Part shown: piece after piece, positions 6,431 to 12,857 of the stretch | Position numbering within the stretch: position 1 is the first letter of the stretch | Layout of the letters: every line of letters begins with the position of its first letter | From: an uncultured Collinsella sp. | GTDB taxonomy: Bacteria > Actinomycetota > Coriobacteriia > Coriobacteriales > Coriobacteriaceae | Reading direction: 5' to 3' | Assembly (NCBI GenBank): GCA_902491915.1 | Contig: CABUJL010000035.1 | Location: forward strand, 1-14,845 | Length of the DNA: 14,845 nucleotides | Notes under the pieces: model-generated | Told to the model about the DNA's origin: nothing | Databases searched by the model: none | What the model saw: only the letters and a program-made list of their open reading frames with translations | Position numbers and translations under genes: made by a program

Positions 6431-8461
6431 CTACAGCTCGTTGGCCGCGTGATATGCCGTGCGAATGGCGCTCGCAATGTCGGCGGTGCGCTCGCCCGAG
6501 CAGTCGCCCACGCAGGTCACGGGCACCGTCACGCTATCCAGGTCAAACGCGTTGGCCTTGGAGCCCACGGCCATCACCACGTAATCGCAGGCGATCTTCA
6601 CCGACTCCTCGGCGCCGTCCTCGGTGGTGCGAACAGCCTCCACGCCCTCGTCGGTAATGGCGGTCAGGCGGGTCTTCACGTGCTGCTCCACGTTGTGCTC
6701 GGCAAAGTCGCTCATGATCAGCGGCAGAATGGTCTCGGACTCGCCCGCGGCAATTTTGTCGAGCATCTCCACGATCGCCACCTCGCAGCCGTGCTGCAGC
6801 AGGTACTCGGCAGTCTCGGTGCCCACCAGGCCGCCGCCAATGACGGCGACGCGGCCCGTAAGCTCAACCTTGCCGGCCAGCACGTCCCAGCTCGAGACGA
6901 CCTTGTCCGAATCGGCACCCGGAACGGGGATGACCACGTCGTGTGCGCCCACGGCCACAATCGCGGCGTCGGCGGCGTTGAGGTCCTCAGCGGTAGCGAC
7001 GTGGTTGAGCTCAACCTTCACGCCCAGGCCAGGCAGAATCTTCTCGTAGTACTCGACCGAGCGCATGATCTCGTCCTTGCGCGGAGGCGCAGCCGCCAGC
7101 ACAATCTGGCCACCCAGATGATCGCTCGCCTCGTAGACGGTCACATCGTAGCCGCGCTTGGCCGCCACGCGCGCGGCCTCCAGGCCGGCGATGCCGCCGC
7201 CCACCACGGCGATCTTCTTGTCGCCCTCGCCCGGCTTGATGGCAACGGTCGCCTCGTCGCCGTTCTCGGCATTGAGCACGCACGAGATGTGCTTGCGGTT
7301 TTGAATCGCGTCGACGCAGCCCTTGTTGCAGTTGAGGCACTCGCGGATGGGCTCACCCGTGGCAGCCTTCAGCGCAATGTCGGGGTCGCACATGAGCGAG
7401 CGGCCATAGGCGATGATGTCGGCCGCGCCGTCTTCCAGGATCTTCTCGCCGGCCTCGACCGAGACCACGCGGCCGACGGTGGCCACCGGCACGGAGACCA
7501 GGGCCTTAACGCGCTCGGCCACCGGCAGCGTCCAGTTGTAGGGCATGGCACCCATGGGCGGAATGGTATCGCCCATGTTGCCGGTGTGGTTGGCCTGCGC
7601 GACCTGGATCATGTCGATGCCGGCGCCCTCGAGCAGCTTGGCAAACTCGCAGGCCTCGTCGGGCTGCAGGCCGCCCTTGCCGCGCGGCGTGCCGTCGGGG
7701 TTCTCCATGATCACGGGGAGCTTGTACTCCACCATCAGCTGCGGCGCGGCCTCCTTAATGGCAGCGACGACCTCCAGCGCATAGCGAGCGCGGTTCTCGA
7801 ACGAGCCACCGTACTCGTCGGTGCGCTGGTTGAGGATGGCCGAGCACAGCGAACCCACCAGGCGGTCGCCGTGGACCTCGATGGCGTCGATGCCGGCCTG
7901 CTGAGCGCGAGCGGCCGAGGCGGCGATAGCCTCCTTGATCTGGGTGAGCTGCTCTACGCTCGCCTCGTTCACAAAGTGCTGCATGTCGTGGTGCAGCTTG
8001 GCGTATGCCTGATTGCGGATCTCGTTGGACTCGGCCATCTTGGCGGCAAAGGTCTCCTCGTCGCCGGCGGCCTTGGCCTCCTGCGCGGCCTTGGCGGCGG
8101 CCATGGAGCCCATGACCATGCGGCCGACACCGGGCACGTCGTACTCGGGATGGAACAGCTGCAGCGCGACCTTGGCACCGTGCTTGTGAACGGTGTCGGC
8201 CAGCGCCTTAAACGTGGGGATCTGGGCGTCGGTCGCCAGCTTGGGCGTGGGGCTTGCGGTCATGACGGGAGCAACGTCGCCGATGACGATGTAGCTCACG
8301 CCGCCACGGGCCAGGCGCTCGTAAAAAGCCAGGCTGCGCTCGCCAATGGAGCCGTCGCGCTCCTCGTAGCCGGTGGTCAGCGGCGGGAACATAATGCGGT
8401 TTTTGAGCTCAAGGGGGCCAACCGTAATGGGCTGAAGCAGCTTGGATGCAGGTGCGGTCAT
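6431..8461 (-). CDS. FMN/4Fe-4S/FAD flavin oxidoreductase, Old Yellow Enzyme / 2,4-dienoyl-CoA reductase family
   Basis: About 676 residues with the three-part layout of FadH, BaiH and trimethylamine dehydrogenase. An N-terminal TIM barrel binds FMN (about residues 8-370, with NQRTDEYGGSFENRARY). A [4Fe-4S] site follows as ECLNCNKGC...SC (Cys377, 380, 384, 396 counted from the upstream ATG). The C-terminal FAD/NAD(P)H domains show two GxGxxG folds (VVGGGIAGLEAA, VIGGGLVGTETA) and a final GDC. Such enzymes reduce activated C=C bonds using NAD(P)H; the substrate cannot be read from the sequence. Oddly, the usual A-H/E-G-Y-L segment after the barrel HG is replaced by VHGDRLVGS, two residues shorter, so the FadH-type catalytic Tyr is missing. 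There is also an Ala-rich insertion near 118-150. I prefer the ATG at 8461, because AGAGG is 7 bases upstream; the in-frame ATG at 8467 abuts the ribosome site. Confidence 0.9.
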   Translation of the reverse strand: MTAPASKLLQPITVGPLELKNRIMFPPLTTGYEERDGSIGERSLAFYERLARGGVSYIVIGDVAPVMTASPTPKLATDAQIPTFKALADTVHKHGAKVALQLFHPEYDVPGVGRMVMGSMAAAKAAQEAKAAGDEETFAAKMAESNEIRNQAYAKLHHDMQHFVNEASVEQLTQIKEAIAASAARAQQAGIDAIEVHGDRLVGSLCSAILNQRTDEYGGSFENRARYALEVVAAIKEAAPQLMVEYKLPVIMENPDGTPRGKGGLQPDEACEFAKLLEGAGIDMIQVAQANHTGNMGDTIPPMGAMPYNWTLPVAERVKALVSVPVATVGRVVSVEAGEKILEDGAADIIAYGRSLMCDPDIALKAATGEPIRECLNCNKGCVDAIQNRKHISCVLNAENGDEATVAIKPGEGDKKIAVVGGGIAGLEAARVAAKRGYDVTVYEASDHLGGQIVLAAAPPRKDEIMRSVEYYEKILPGLGVKVELNHVATAEDLNAADAAIVAVGAHDVVIPVPGADSDKVVSSWDVLAGKVELTGRVAVIGGGLVGTETAEYLLQHGCEVAIVEMLDKIAAGESETILPLIMSDFAEHNVEQHVKTRLTAITDEGVEAVRTTEDGAEESVKIACDYVVMAVGSKANAFDLDSVTVPVTCVGDCSGERTADIASAIRTAYHAANEL

Positions 8462-8513
8462 GGACATTCCTCTCTTGTAGGCGCGGCGGCGATGATGCCG
8501 CGTAGTTGTCTAG

Positions 8514-8543
8514 AGGATATGGCATGGGAATACAACAGCGCAA
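8514..8543 (-). promoter_or_regulatory. Candidate promoter of the flavoprotein gene
   Basis: Minus-strand TTGCGC (8538-8543) and TATCCT (8514-8519) are separated by 18 bases, placing a start site about 45 bases before the ATG. The match is moderate. The palindromic array at 8603-8901 lies just upstream. Confidence 0.4.
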
Positions 8544-8602
8544 CGGAAATCGGCGGATAACAGGTAGCGGCAGGTGGATGGGGCGGGGCGGCCCGTCGGT
8601 TT

Positions 8603-8659
8603 ATCTCAATCTGTAACAGTTACGCGGCAAAACCGGGTCTTACTGTTACAAATCAAGGT
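8603..8659. repeat. Inverted-repeat unit 1
   Basis: Arms 8603-8618 and 8644-8659. This is the most diverged right arm (TGTTACAAATCAAGGT). The centre contains CGG-CAAAA-CCG. Confidence 0.8.
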
Positions 8660-8683
8660 ATTCCTCTCAACCCATCCTCAACA

Positions 8684-8740
8684 ATCTAGATCTGTAACAT
8701 CTAGACCTACTTTTGACCCCAACCTGTTACAGATCGAGAC
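8684..8740. repeat. Inverted-repeat unit 2
   Basis: Arms 8684-8699 and 8725-8740. The centre differs most from the others and lacks the CGG/CCG mini-stem. Confidence 0.85.
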
Positions 8741-8763
8741 AAACCAAACCCGCCTGCTAGAAA

Positions 8764-8820
8764 ATCTCAATCTGTAACGGTTACTCGGCAAAAACCGTCC
8801 CTCGTGTTACAGATTTAGAC
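8764..8820. repeat. Inverted-repeat unit 3
   Basis: Arms 8764-8779 and 8805-8820. The centre resembles unit 1 and contains CGG-CAAAAA-CCG. The left arm ends in G instead of A. Confidence 0.85.
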
Positions 8821-8844
8821 AAACACGACCAAGCCCACCGGTAT

Positions 8845-8901
8845 ATCTCGATCTGTAACACCTAGCCGCCCAAATCGGGTCTAGATGTTACAGATCGAGA
8901 T
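8845..8901. repeat. Inverted-repeat unit 4, perfect arms
   Basis: Arms 8845-8860 and 8886-8901 are exact reverse complements over all 16 bases. CTAG is also paired inside the centre, giving the longest hairpin of the four. Confidence 0.9.
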
Positions 8902-8950
8902 TTTGTTTGAGAGGCCGAGAATTGGATCGAAAACACGGTCCCGAAATAAC

Positions 8951-8980
8951 AAAAAAGCTCGCCGGCTAGGCCGACGAGCT
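8951..8980 (-). terminator. Rho-independent terminator of the former tRNA gene
   Basis: On the minus strand an 11-bp stem AGCTCGTCGGC / GCCGGCGAGCT (one wobble) with a CTA loop is followed by TTTTTT. It starts 10 bases after the CCA end of the tRNA fragment, as expected for the native terminator of a tRNA-fMet gene read on the minus strand. Confidence 0.85.
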
Positions 8981-8989
8981 GCAAGTTCT

Positions 8990-9032
8990 TGGTCGCGGGG
9001 GCAGGATTTGAACCTACGACCTCCGGGTTATG
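8990..9032 (-). pseudogene. tRNA-fMet 3' fragment, left att-like copy
   Basis: Read on the minus strand this is the 3' half of an initiator tRNA: anticodon CAT, stem strand CCCGG, variable AGGTC, T-arm GTAGG-TTCAAAT-CCTGC, acceptor strand CCCCGCG, discriminator A and encoded CCA. The 5' half (which would begin CGCGGGG) is absent: similarity stops in the anticodon loop. This is the usual scar left when an element integrates into a tRNA gene with the crossover in the anticodon loop. Bases 8987-9022 are identical to 13564-13599. Confidence 0.85.
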
Positions 9033-9054
9033 GATATGGCGGGCCGTCAAACAG

Positions 9055-9185
9055 CGATTGGACTAAAGCCGTGCCTTCCACAGTATTTAGTCCTATAAAC
9101 AGTCCAACATCTTTATTTCTAGTCGTTAGATTGGACTAAAATGACTTTAATTTCGATATTTAGTCGTATCTTACGACTAAATATC
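9055..9185. promoter_or_regulatory. Operator region of the AlbA_2 gene: GACTAAA repeats and a 14-bp palindrome
   Basis: A perfect inverted repeat, GATATTTAGTCGTA-TCT-TACGACTAAATATC (14-bp arms, 3-base centre), lies at 9155-9185, 15 bases before the ribosome-binding site. The inner motif GACTAAA/TTTAGTC also occurs at 9061-9067, 9086-9092 and 9134-9140, two of these inside the longer direct repeat GATTGGACTAAA. Five copies in about 120 bases suggest cooperative binding, probably by a regulator of the downstream gene; autoregulation is an inference. Confidence 0.65.
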
Positions 9186-9210
9186 AGCCACGAGACCGTT
9201 AGGAGCGATC

Positions 9211-10878
9211 TTGTACTACAGCGATCACGACGTCCTTGAACTCATCGCCCGTATCGAGAAGCCCTATGAGAGCGAGGTTATCGAGCTCAAGGAAGCGAAA
9301 AACGACTTCAGTTTCAAGAACCTCGGGAAGTACTTCTCCGCCCTGAGTAACGAAGCGGTCCTGCGCGGGAAACAAGACGCCTGGCTCATCTTCGGTATGG
9401 ACAACGACAAGGTCGCATGCGGAACCGCTTACCGAGAAGGAAATCCGGCCAACCTTCGATCCCTTAAAAAGGAGATTGCGGACCGCGCGAACAACCACCT
9501 CACCCTGAGAGAGATCCATGAACTCAGGATTGACGGCAAACGCGTCCTCGCGTTTCAAATCCCCGCCGCAACGCCAGGCATGCCGACGGCGTTCAACAAT
9601 GCGGCATGGGCGCGCGAGGGCGAATCACTCGGGCCACTCCCCATCGATAAGTACGAGCAGATACGCCAAATGCGGAGGCCGGACTGGAGTGCCCTCGAAA
9701 TCGAAGAAGCAACCTTCGAGGACCTCGACCCCAAAGCCGTGAAGAAAGCGGTGGAGCTCTTTCTCTCCAAGCACCGGCGGCATTCCGGGGCGTTCGCGGA
9801 CATGGATGACCGCACGATTCTCGACATGGCAAACCTAACCAGAAACGGCAAGATCACCCCGACGACACTCATCCTGCTCGGAAGGCCAGAATCCACCCGT
9901 CTGCTCGATGGGATGAGCCCGCGCATCACCTGGACTCTCTATGCCTCCAATGGATCGGTAACCTCTTACGAGCACTTCAAACCACCCTTCCTTCTCGCGA
10001 TTGACCAGGTACTCGGGAAAATCCGCAACGAGAAGTACCGGTTCAACGCAAATGGCGCGAGCCTGTTTCCCTTTGAGGCTGACCAGTACGAACCCGAGAT
10101 CATCAGAGAGCTCCTGAACAACTGTATCGCCCATCAGGACTATTCCATGCAGGGGCGAATCAATGTCGAGGAATTCGAGGATCACCTCGTGTTCCTAAAC
10201 GAAGGGTCCTTCATTCCGGAGACAATCGAAAATGCGATGCGGCCGGGTTTTAAGCCAAGCTACTACCGCAACCCCTTCCTTTCCGAGGCGATGGTGCAGA
10301 TGGACATGATTGACACCATCGCCATGGGAATCCCCAAAGTATTCCAGATGCAGAGAAAGCGATACTTCCCCCTACCCACCTACGACCTTTCGGATCCAAC
10401 CCGCGTGCGCGTAAGCGTCTACGGTAAGACCATCAATGAGAGCTACAGCAGGCTACTCTATGCTAAACCGGACCTTCCGATGGACGTCGTCTACCTTTTG
10501 GACAAGGTTCAAAAAGGCGAGGAAATCACGAACGAGGAGGCCGCAGAGCTGCATCGACTCAAGCTTATCGAAGGCAGGTACCCCCATATCTCCATCACGA
10601 ACGCCCTTGCCTCGAAGACGGGGCAGGAGGTGTCTTACACGCGCAGCAAAGGCCTCAATGAAGAGGCCTGCAAGGCGTTTGTCATTCAGATGCTCTCAGA
10701 AACGGGGCCCGCACCACGTGCGAAAATCACCGCCCTCATCAACGATCTTCTCCCCTCGGGCCTTACCGACGCGCAAAAGGCCAAGAAGGTGTCGAACCTG
10801 TTAGCGAAGATGAAGAAGGTAGACAAGACCATCGATAGCGACGGAACGGGAAAGACCGCAAGATGGCATGCCCTGTAA
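9211..10878 (+). CDS. Schlafen/AlbA_2-domain ATP-binding protein (COG2865-type)
   Basis: A 555-residue protein. Residues about 18-145 form the AlbA_2/Schlafen-like module (ESEVIELKEAKND..., LGKYFSALSNEA, GMPTAFNNAAWAREGES). Residues about 290-400 carry the GHKL-like ATPase segment common in this family, with the N-box IIRELLNNCIAHQDYS (Glu300, Asn304, His308) and a following EFEDHLVFLNEGSF. A C-terminal winged-helix-like part covers about 485-555. Members are annotated as transcriptional regulators or nucleic-acid-binding proteins and are frequent in genomic islands; some Schlafen-type proteins cut RNA. Which of these applies here is unknown. The start is TTG at 9211 with AGGAG 5 bases upstream; no better ATG exists. 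It is the only large intact gene of the island and has its own palindromic operator region, so it is probably a stand-alone unit with defence or regulation as candidate roles. Confidence 0.85.
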   Translation: MYYSDHDVLELIARIEKPYESEVIELKEAKNDFSFKNLGKYFSALSNEAVLRGKQDAWLIFGMDNDKVACGTAYREGNPANLRSLKKEIADRANNHLTLREIHELRIDGKRVLAFQIPAATPGMPTAFNNAAWAREGESLGPLPIDKYEQIRQMRRPDWSALEIEEATFEDLDPKAVKKAVELFLSKHRRHSGAFADMDDRTILDMANLTRNGKITPTTLILLGRPESTRLLDGMSPRITWTLYASNGSVTSYEHFKPPFLLAIDQVLGKIRNEKYRFNANGASLFPFEADQYEPEIIRELLNNCIAHQDYSMQGRINVEEFEDHLVFLNEGSFIPETIENAMRPGFKPSYYRNPFLSEAMVQMDMIDTIAMGIPKVFQMQRKRYFPLPTYDLSDPTRVRVSVYGKTINESYSRLLYAKPDLPMDVVYLLDKVQKGEEITNEEAAELHRLKLIEGRYPHISITNALASKTGQEVSYTRSKGLNEEACKAFVIQMLSETGPAPRAKITALINDLLPSGLTDAQKAKKVSNLLAKMKKVDKTIDSDGTGKTARWHAL

Positions 10879-10966
10879 CATCGTGATGGATCTCACCGTC
10901 AGACGCACGGCTTCCAACAGACCGACCGCGATGCGTCTGGGTACCTTACCGGGCGCATCATCTAAT

Positions 10967-11002
10967 ATTGGACTCTCTACTTGCATTGGACTCTCTACTT
11001 GC
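10967..11002 (+). repeat. Perfect 18-bp tandem duplication
   Basis: ATTGGACTCTCTACTTGC occurs twice head to tail (10967-10984, 10985-11002). The first eight bases, ATTGGACT, also begin the direct repeats upstream of the AlbA_2 gene at about 9056 and 9129. Confidence 0.9.
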
Positions 11003-11038
11003 GGCATCCATCCCTACCCGACTCTGGATACCGCAAGT
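10997..11038 (+). terminator. Inverted repeat, possible terminator after the AlbA_2 gene
   Basis: ACTTGCGGCATCC (10997-11009) pairs with GGATACCGCAAGT (11026-11038), 12 of 13 positions, with a 16-base loop; GTCCTTTT follows. It overlaps the end of the tandem duplication. The T-run is short and offset, so termination is only possible. Two other inverted repeats lie in this gene-free stretch: an 8-bp pair at 10900-10907/10932-10939 and TTTTGTAG/CTACAAAA at 11063-11070/11100-11107. Confidence 0.4.
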
Positions 11039-11099
11039 GTCCTTTTCGATGGCATCCCCGCGTTTTGTAGTCGGAAAACAGTCGACTCATAGTTGAAAG

Positions 11100-11116
11100 C
11101 TACAAAAAGTGTGTCC
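11100..11116 (-). repeat. Copy A of the GGACA-N7-TGTCC element (inverted)
   Basis: CAAAAAGTGTGTCC at 11103-11116 is the exact reverse complement of GGACACACTTTTTG at 13510-13523. The following TGTCCTATAAGCC (starting at 11112) recurs directly at 13522-13534. It probably derives from an insertion-sequence end. Confidence 0.5.
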
Positions 11117-11144
11117 TATAAGCCAGTAAATTGCCGAAGCGTTT

Positions 11145-11428
11145 TTAAAACCCGATCTCCGCAACGATCTTTTTCATCTCGATAGCCCATCCAAGCCGCC
11201 CCTCGATGTACCGCAGCCATGCGTCCTGATGGCTCTTAATTGGGTGGCCGGCCTTATAGAAACGCAGGCCCGATGCCTTTTAGCATCAAAGGGCGCCGCC
11301 GTCAGCTCGAAGCGTTTTTCGAAGATCCTTGTCCAGTACGCTAGCTTGACCATTCGGACCACTTTTAAGTAAACATCAGCAAGGGCGGCCCGACGTATCG
11401 GGAGCTCAAGACCGCCCAGTGTAATCAA
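11145..11428 (-). pseudogene. Frameshifted small gene of unknown function
   Basis: One frame starts at TTG 11428 (MITLGGLELPIRRAALADVY...) and stays protein-like up to ...FELTAAPFDAK near an AAAA run (about 11281-11285), then becomes Arg-rich and implausible. From the same point the -1 frame reads KASGLRFYKAGHPIKS, then HQDAWLRYIEGRLGWAI, and ends MKKIVAEIGF at the stop 11145-11147. One extra A would join them into a single protein of about 94 residues. This looks like a deletion of one A, although a -1 ribosomal slip is not excluded. I do not recognise the family. No ribosome-binding site is obvious at the TTG, so the true start may be elsewhere. Confidence 0.5.
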
Positions 11429-11441
11429 TCCGCAACGAAAG

Positions 11442-11470
11442 CGAGCCCTCGGCGCTGTGCCGGGGGCTCG
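11442..11470 (-). terminator. Hairpin terminator after the small membrane protein gene
   Basis: CGAGCCC/GGGCTCG plus an inner CGGC/GCCG, with one mismatch between them and a 5-base loop. On the minus strand it is followed by CTTTCGTT, a weak T-rich tract. It lies 49 bases after the stop of the membrane protein gene and just upstream of the frameshifted gene. Confidence 0.5.
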
Positions 11471-11518
11471 ACCCTTCTAGGTTTATATCGTTGAATTGGC
11501 TAGCAATATTGCTCGTCG

Positions 11519-11854
11519 TTAAACGGCGGCTTCGACACCTAGTCCTTCATCCCGAATACTCTGCTCGTCTTCATCGGCTGCGCCCGTGGCCCCCTCCGCT
11601 TGGATGGCATCGTAGGCTTCGATGTTCGACTCAAGGATTTCGGCGCTCTCGTTGGCAAGCGCCAGCTTCTTCTGGTGCCTGTTATACAGGCACAAACCCA
11701 TACTCCCTATGGCAAGCGTTACAGCAGATCCAACAATGCAACCCTGCCACCTTCCTGTGGCAATTCCCCCATTTCTGATGTTTGCGATAAGCGCCCTTGG
11801 TCCGCCCGACTCCTTTGCAATATGTGACAGCTGCGCGTAGTCCCAATCCGTCAT
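11519..11854 (-). CDS. Small single-pass membrane protein of unknown function
   Basis: A 111-residue protein with a polar N-terminus, one hydrophobic segment (about residues 37-57, GCIVGSAVTLAIGSMGLCLY) followed by positive residues (NRHQKK), then an acidic, probably cytoplasmic or extended tail rich in Glu, Asp and Ala. No signal peptidase or lipobox site is evident. The gene is well supported: the ATG at 11854 has a consensus AGGAGG 5 bases upstream, and a candidate promoter lies further upstream. It is divergent from the XRE-type regulator, so the regulator may control both. I do not recognise the family. The pairing of a regulator with a small membrane protein could suggest a toxin-antitoxin or immunity pair, but nothing in the sequence proves it. 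Confidence 0.75.
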   Translation of the reverse strand: MTDWDYAQLSHIAKESGGPRALIANIRNGGIATGRWQGCIVGSAVTLAIGSMGLCLYNRHQKKLALANESAEILESNIEAYDAIQAEGATGAADEDEQSIRDEGLGVEAAV

Positions 11855-11903
11855 CGTGTCCTCCTAACTCGACCGCCCGCTGGCTACTTGATTACTTGGG
11901 TCA

Positions 11904-11932
11904 ATAATGCAACTGCACAAGTAAACAGTAAA
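11904..11932 (-). promoter_or_regulatory. Promoter of the small membrane protein gene in the divergent intergenic region
   Basis: Minus-strand TTTACT (11927-11932) and CATTAT (11904-11909) with 17-base spacing. On the opposite strand, TGCACA (11914-11919) and TAAGAT (11937-11942), also 17 apart, could serve the XRE gene, so the two promoters would overlap and could share an operator. Confidence 0.45.
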
Positions 11933-11978
11933 TGTCTAAGATATGTCTGCTGCGCTATTTAGAAAGGGTATTCAGACA

Positions 11979-12857
11979 ATGTATGTCCGCCGTTATAAGC
12001 CAGAAGATGTGCTTCCAGAACGACTTGCAAGCTTAATGCGGAGTTTCGTCAATACGGACGGTAGAGTTGGCCTCTCGCAAATCGAGCTCGCGAGGCTCAT
12101 GTACGAAAGGCGTTACGGAGGAGAAAACCAATCGAGCATCGATGCTCAATGCGTAAAGAAGACGGACCAGGCGTGCAAGGCCATAGCGCGAAGGATTAGC
12201 CACTTCCTCAAGGGAGACCATTTCCCGAATTGGACTGATTTGGTCGAACTTGCCGATTTCTTCGGAAAACCAATCGGCTATCTAATCGGCGAAACGGACT
12301 GCGATTCGTACGAGCTCCAAGATGTCGCCGACATCGTTGGATTGGAGAGCGGGGCAGTCACCGCACTTAAAAGCATCACGGGGAAGGCAAGCGTAGAGTG
12401 GCCGCTTGGAAAGACCACGCTGGAGAATGAGAAGCCATCTGCAGGGAGTGCCTTCATTGCCCAGGATATGGTCGAAAAAGCCAACGCAGAACTTAATGCT
12501 TGCAGGGCAGCTCTAAATCGCATGCTCACTGCCAGAACTTTCAAAGACTTGCTGAAAAGCCTCTCAAATGTTGGTGAGAGTGAATACGAGTTATTGATGA
12601 CGCGCCTTGATGCGGAGGTGGCGAAACTGCAGAGAGGTGATGATTCCAAAGGCGGTGACGAACCAGTCATGCAGCAGATGGCAAGAAAAGCGCAAGCGAG
12701 AGATGCTGGGCTGCGTTTGAGGGAAGCCGAAGGCGCTCTGAAAGCATCTCGCTACGAAGCCTACGAGTTCTACGTTCGGCTCGTCGACGAAATGTTCTCA
12801 GATATGGCCAATACCGATATAGTGGCCAAGGCCAAACTCATTGCTGAGAAGCCATGA
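11979..12857 (+). CDS. XRE-type helix-turn-helix regulator of the island
   Basis: About 292 residues. The N-terminal 110 residues contain a phage-repressor-like HTH: GLSQIELARLMYERR, then a long variable insert with ARRISHFLKGDHFPNW, and LVELADFFGKPIGYLIGETD, the typical end of Cro/CI-like domains ('LA..FGVS..YLLG'). The remainder is helical and charged, with likely coiled-coil stretches (about 165-210 and 235-270), perhaps for oligomerisation; no LexA-type Ser/Lys protease site is evident. I chose the ATG at 11979 because GAAAGGG precedes it; the upstream in-frame ATG at 11943 lacks a ribosome site. It is divergent from the small membrane gene. Its last 20 bases overlap the end of the convergent gene at 12838, hinting that an insertion or deletion joined the two here. 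Confidence 0.75.
   Translation: MYVRRYKPEDVLPERLASLMRSFVNTDGRVGLSQIELARLMYERRYGGENQSSIDAQCVKKTDQACKAIARRISHFLKGDHFPNWTDLVELADFFGKPIGYLIGETDCDSYELQDVADIVGLESGAVTALKSITGKASVEWPLGKTTLENEKPSAGSAFIAQDMVEKANAELNACRAALNRMLTARTFKDLLKSLSNVGESEYELLMTRLDAEVAKLQRGDDSKGGDEPVMQQMARKAQARDAGLRLREAEGALKASRYEAYEFYVRLVDEMFSDMANTDIVAKAKLIAEKP

Larger units (their letters stand above)
8603..8901. repeat. Periodic array of four 57-bp inverted-repeat units (eight alternating 16-bp repeats)
   Basis: Four units begin at 8603, 8684, 8764 and 8845, a pitch of 81, 80 and 81 bases. Each is exactly 57 bases: a 16-base arm, a 25-base centre and the inverted arm. The arm consensus is RTCTCRATCTGTAACA; the core ATCTGTAACA is exact in six of eight arms and differs by one base in the other two. 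In units 1, 3 and 4 the centre itself contains a small CGG/CCG dyad around an A-rich loop, so each unit could fold as a long interrupted hairpin. Spacers (23-24 bases) differ from one another and are poor in G on the plus strand. No coding frame explains the array, and no cas or transposase gene adjoins it. It sits between the flavoprotein promoter and a tRNA terminator. Function unknown: REPIN-like cluster, operator array or hairpin-chain RNA are possible. Confidence 0.9.

Noticed and set aside
6371..8560. 729-codon plus-strand frame opposite the flavoprotein
   Set aside because: Low-complexity His/Gly/Leu-rich shadow of a clearly recognisable enzyme on the other strand.
8574..8777. 67-codon plus-strand frame through the repeat array
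   Set aside because: Covers two repeat units by chance, no ribosome site and no recognisable protein.
8603..8901. CRISPR array
   Set aside because: Repeats are only 16 bp and alternate in orientation, the alternate spacers are related to each other, and no cas genes are present.
8990..9032. Complete functional tRNA
   Set aside because: Only the 3' half is present here and at 13567-13611; no matching acceptor 5' strand or D-arm follows.
9199..10185. Minus-strand frames opposite the AlbA_2 gene
   Set aside because: Antisense shadows of a well-supported domain protein.
10872..10880. CTGTAACAT as a ninth copy of the array repeat
   Set aside because: It is the last codon and stop of the AlbA_2 gene; the match is short and lacks the rest of the arm.
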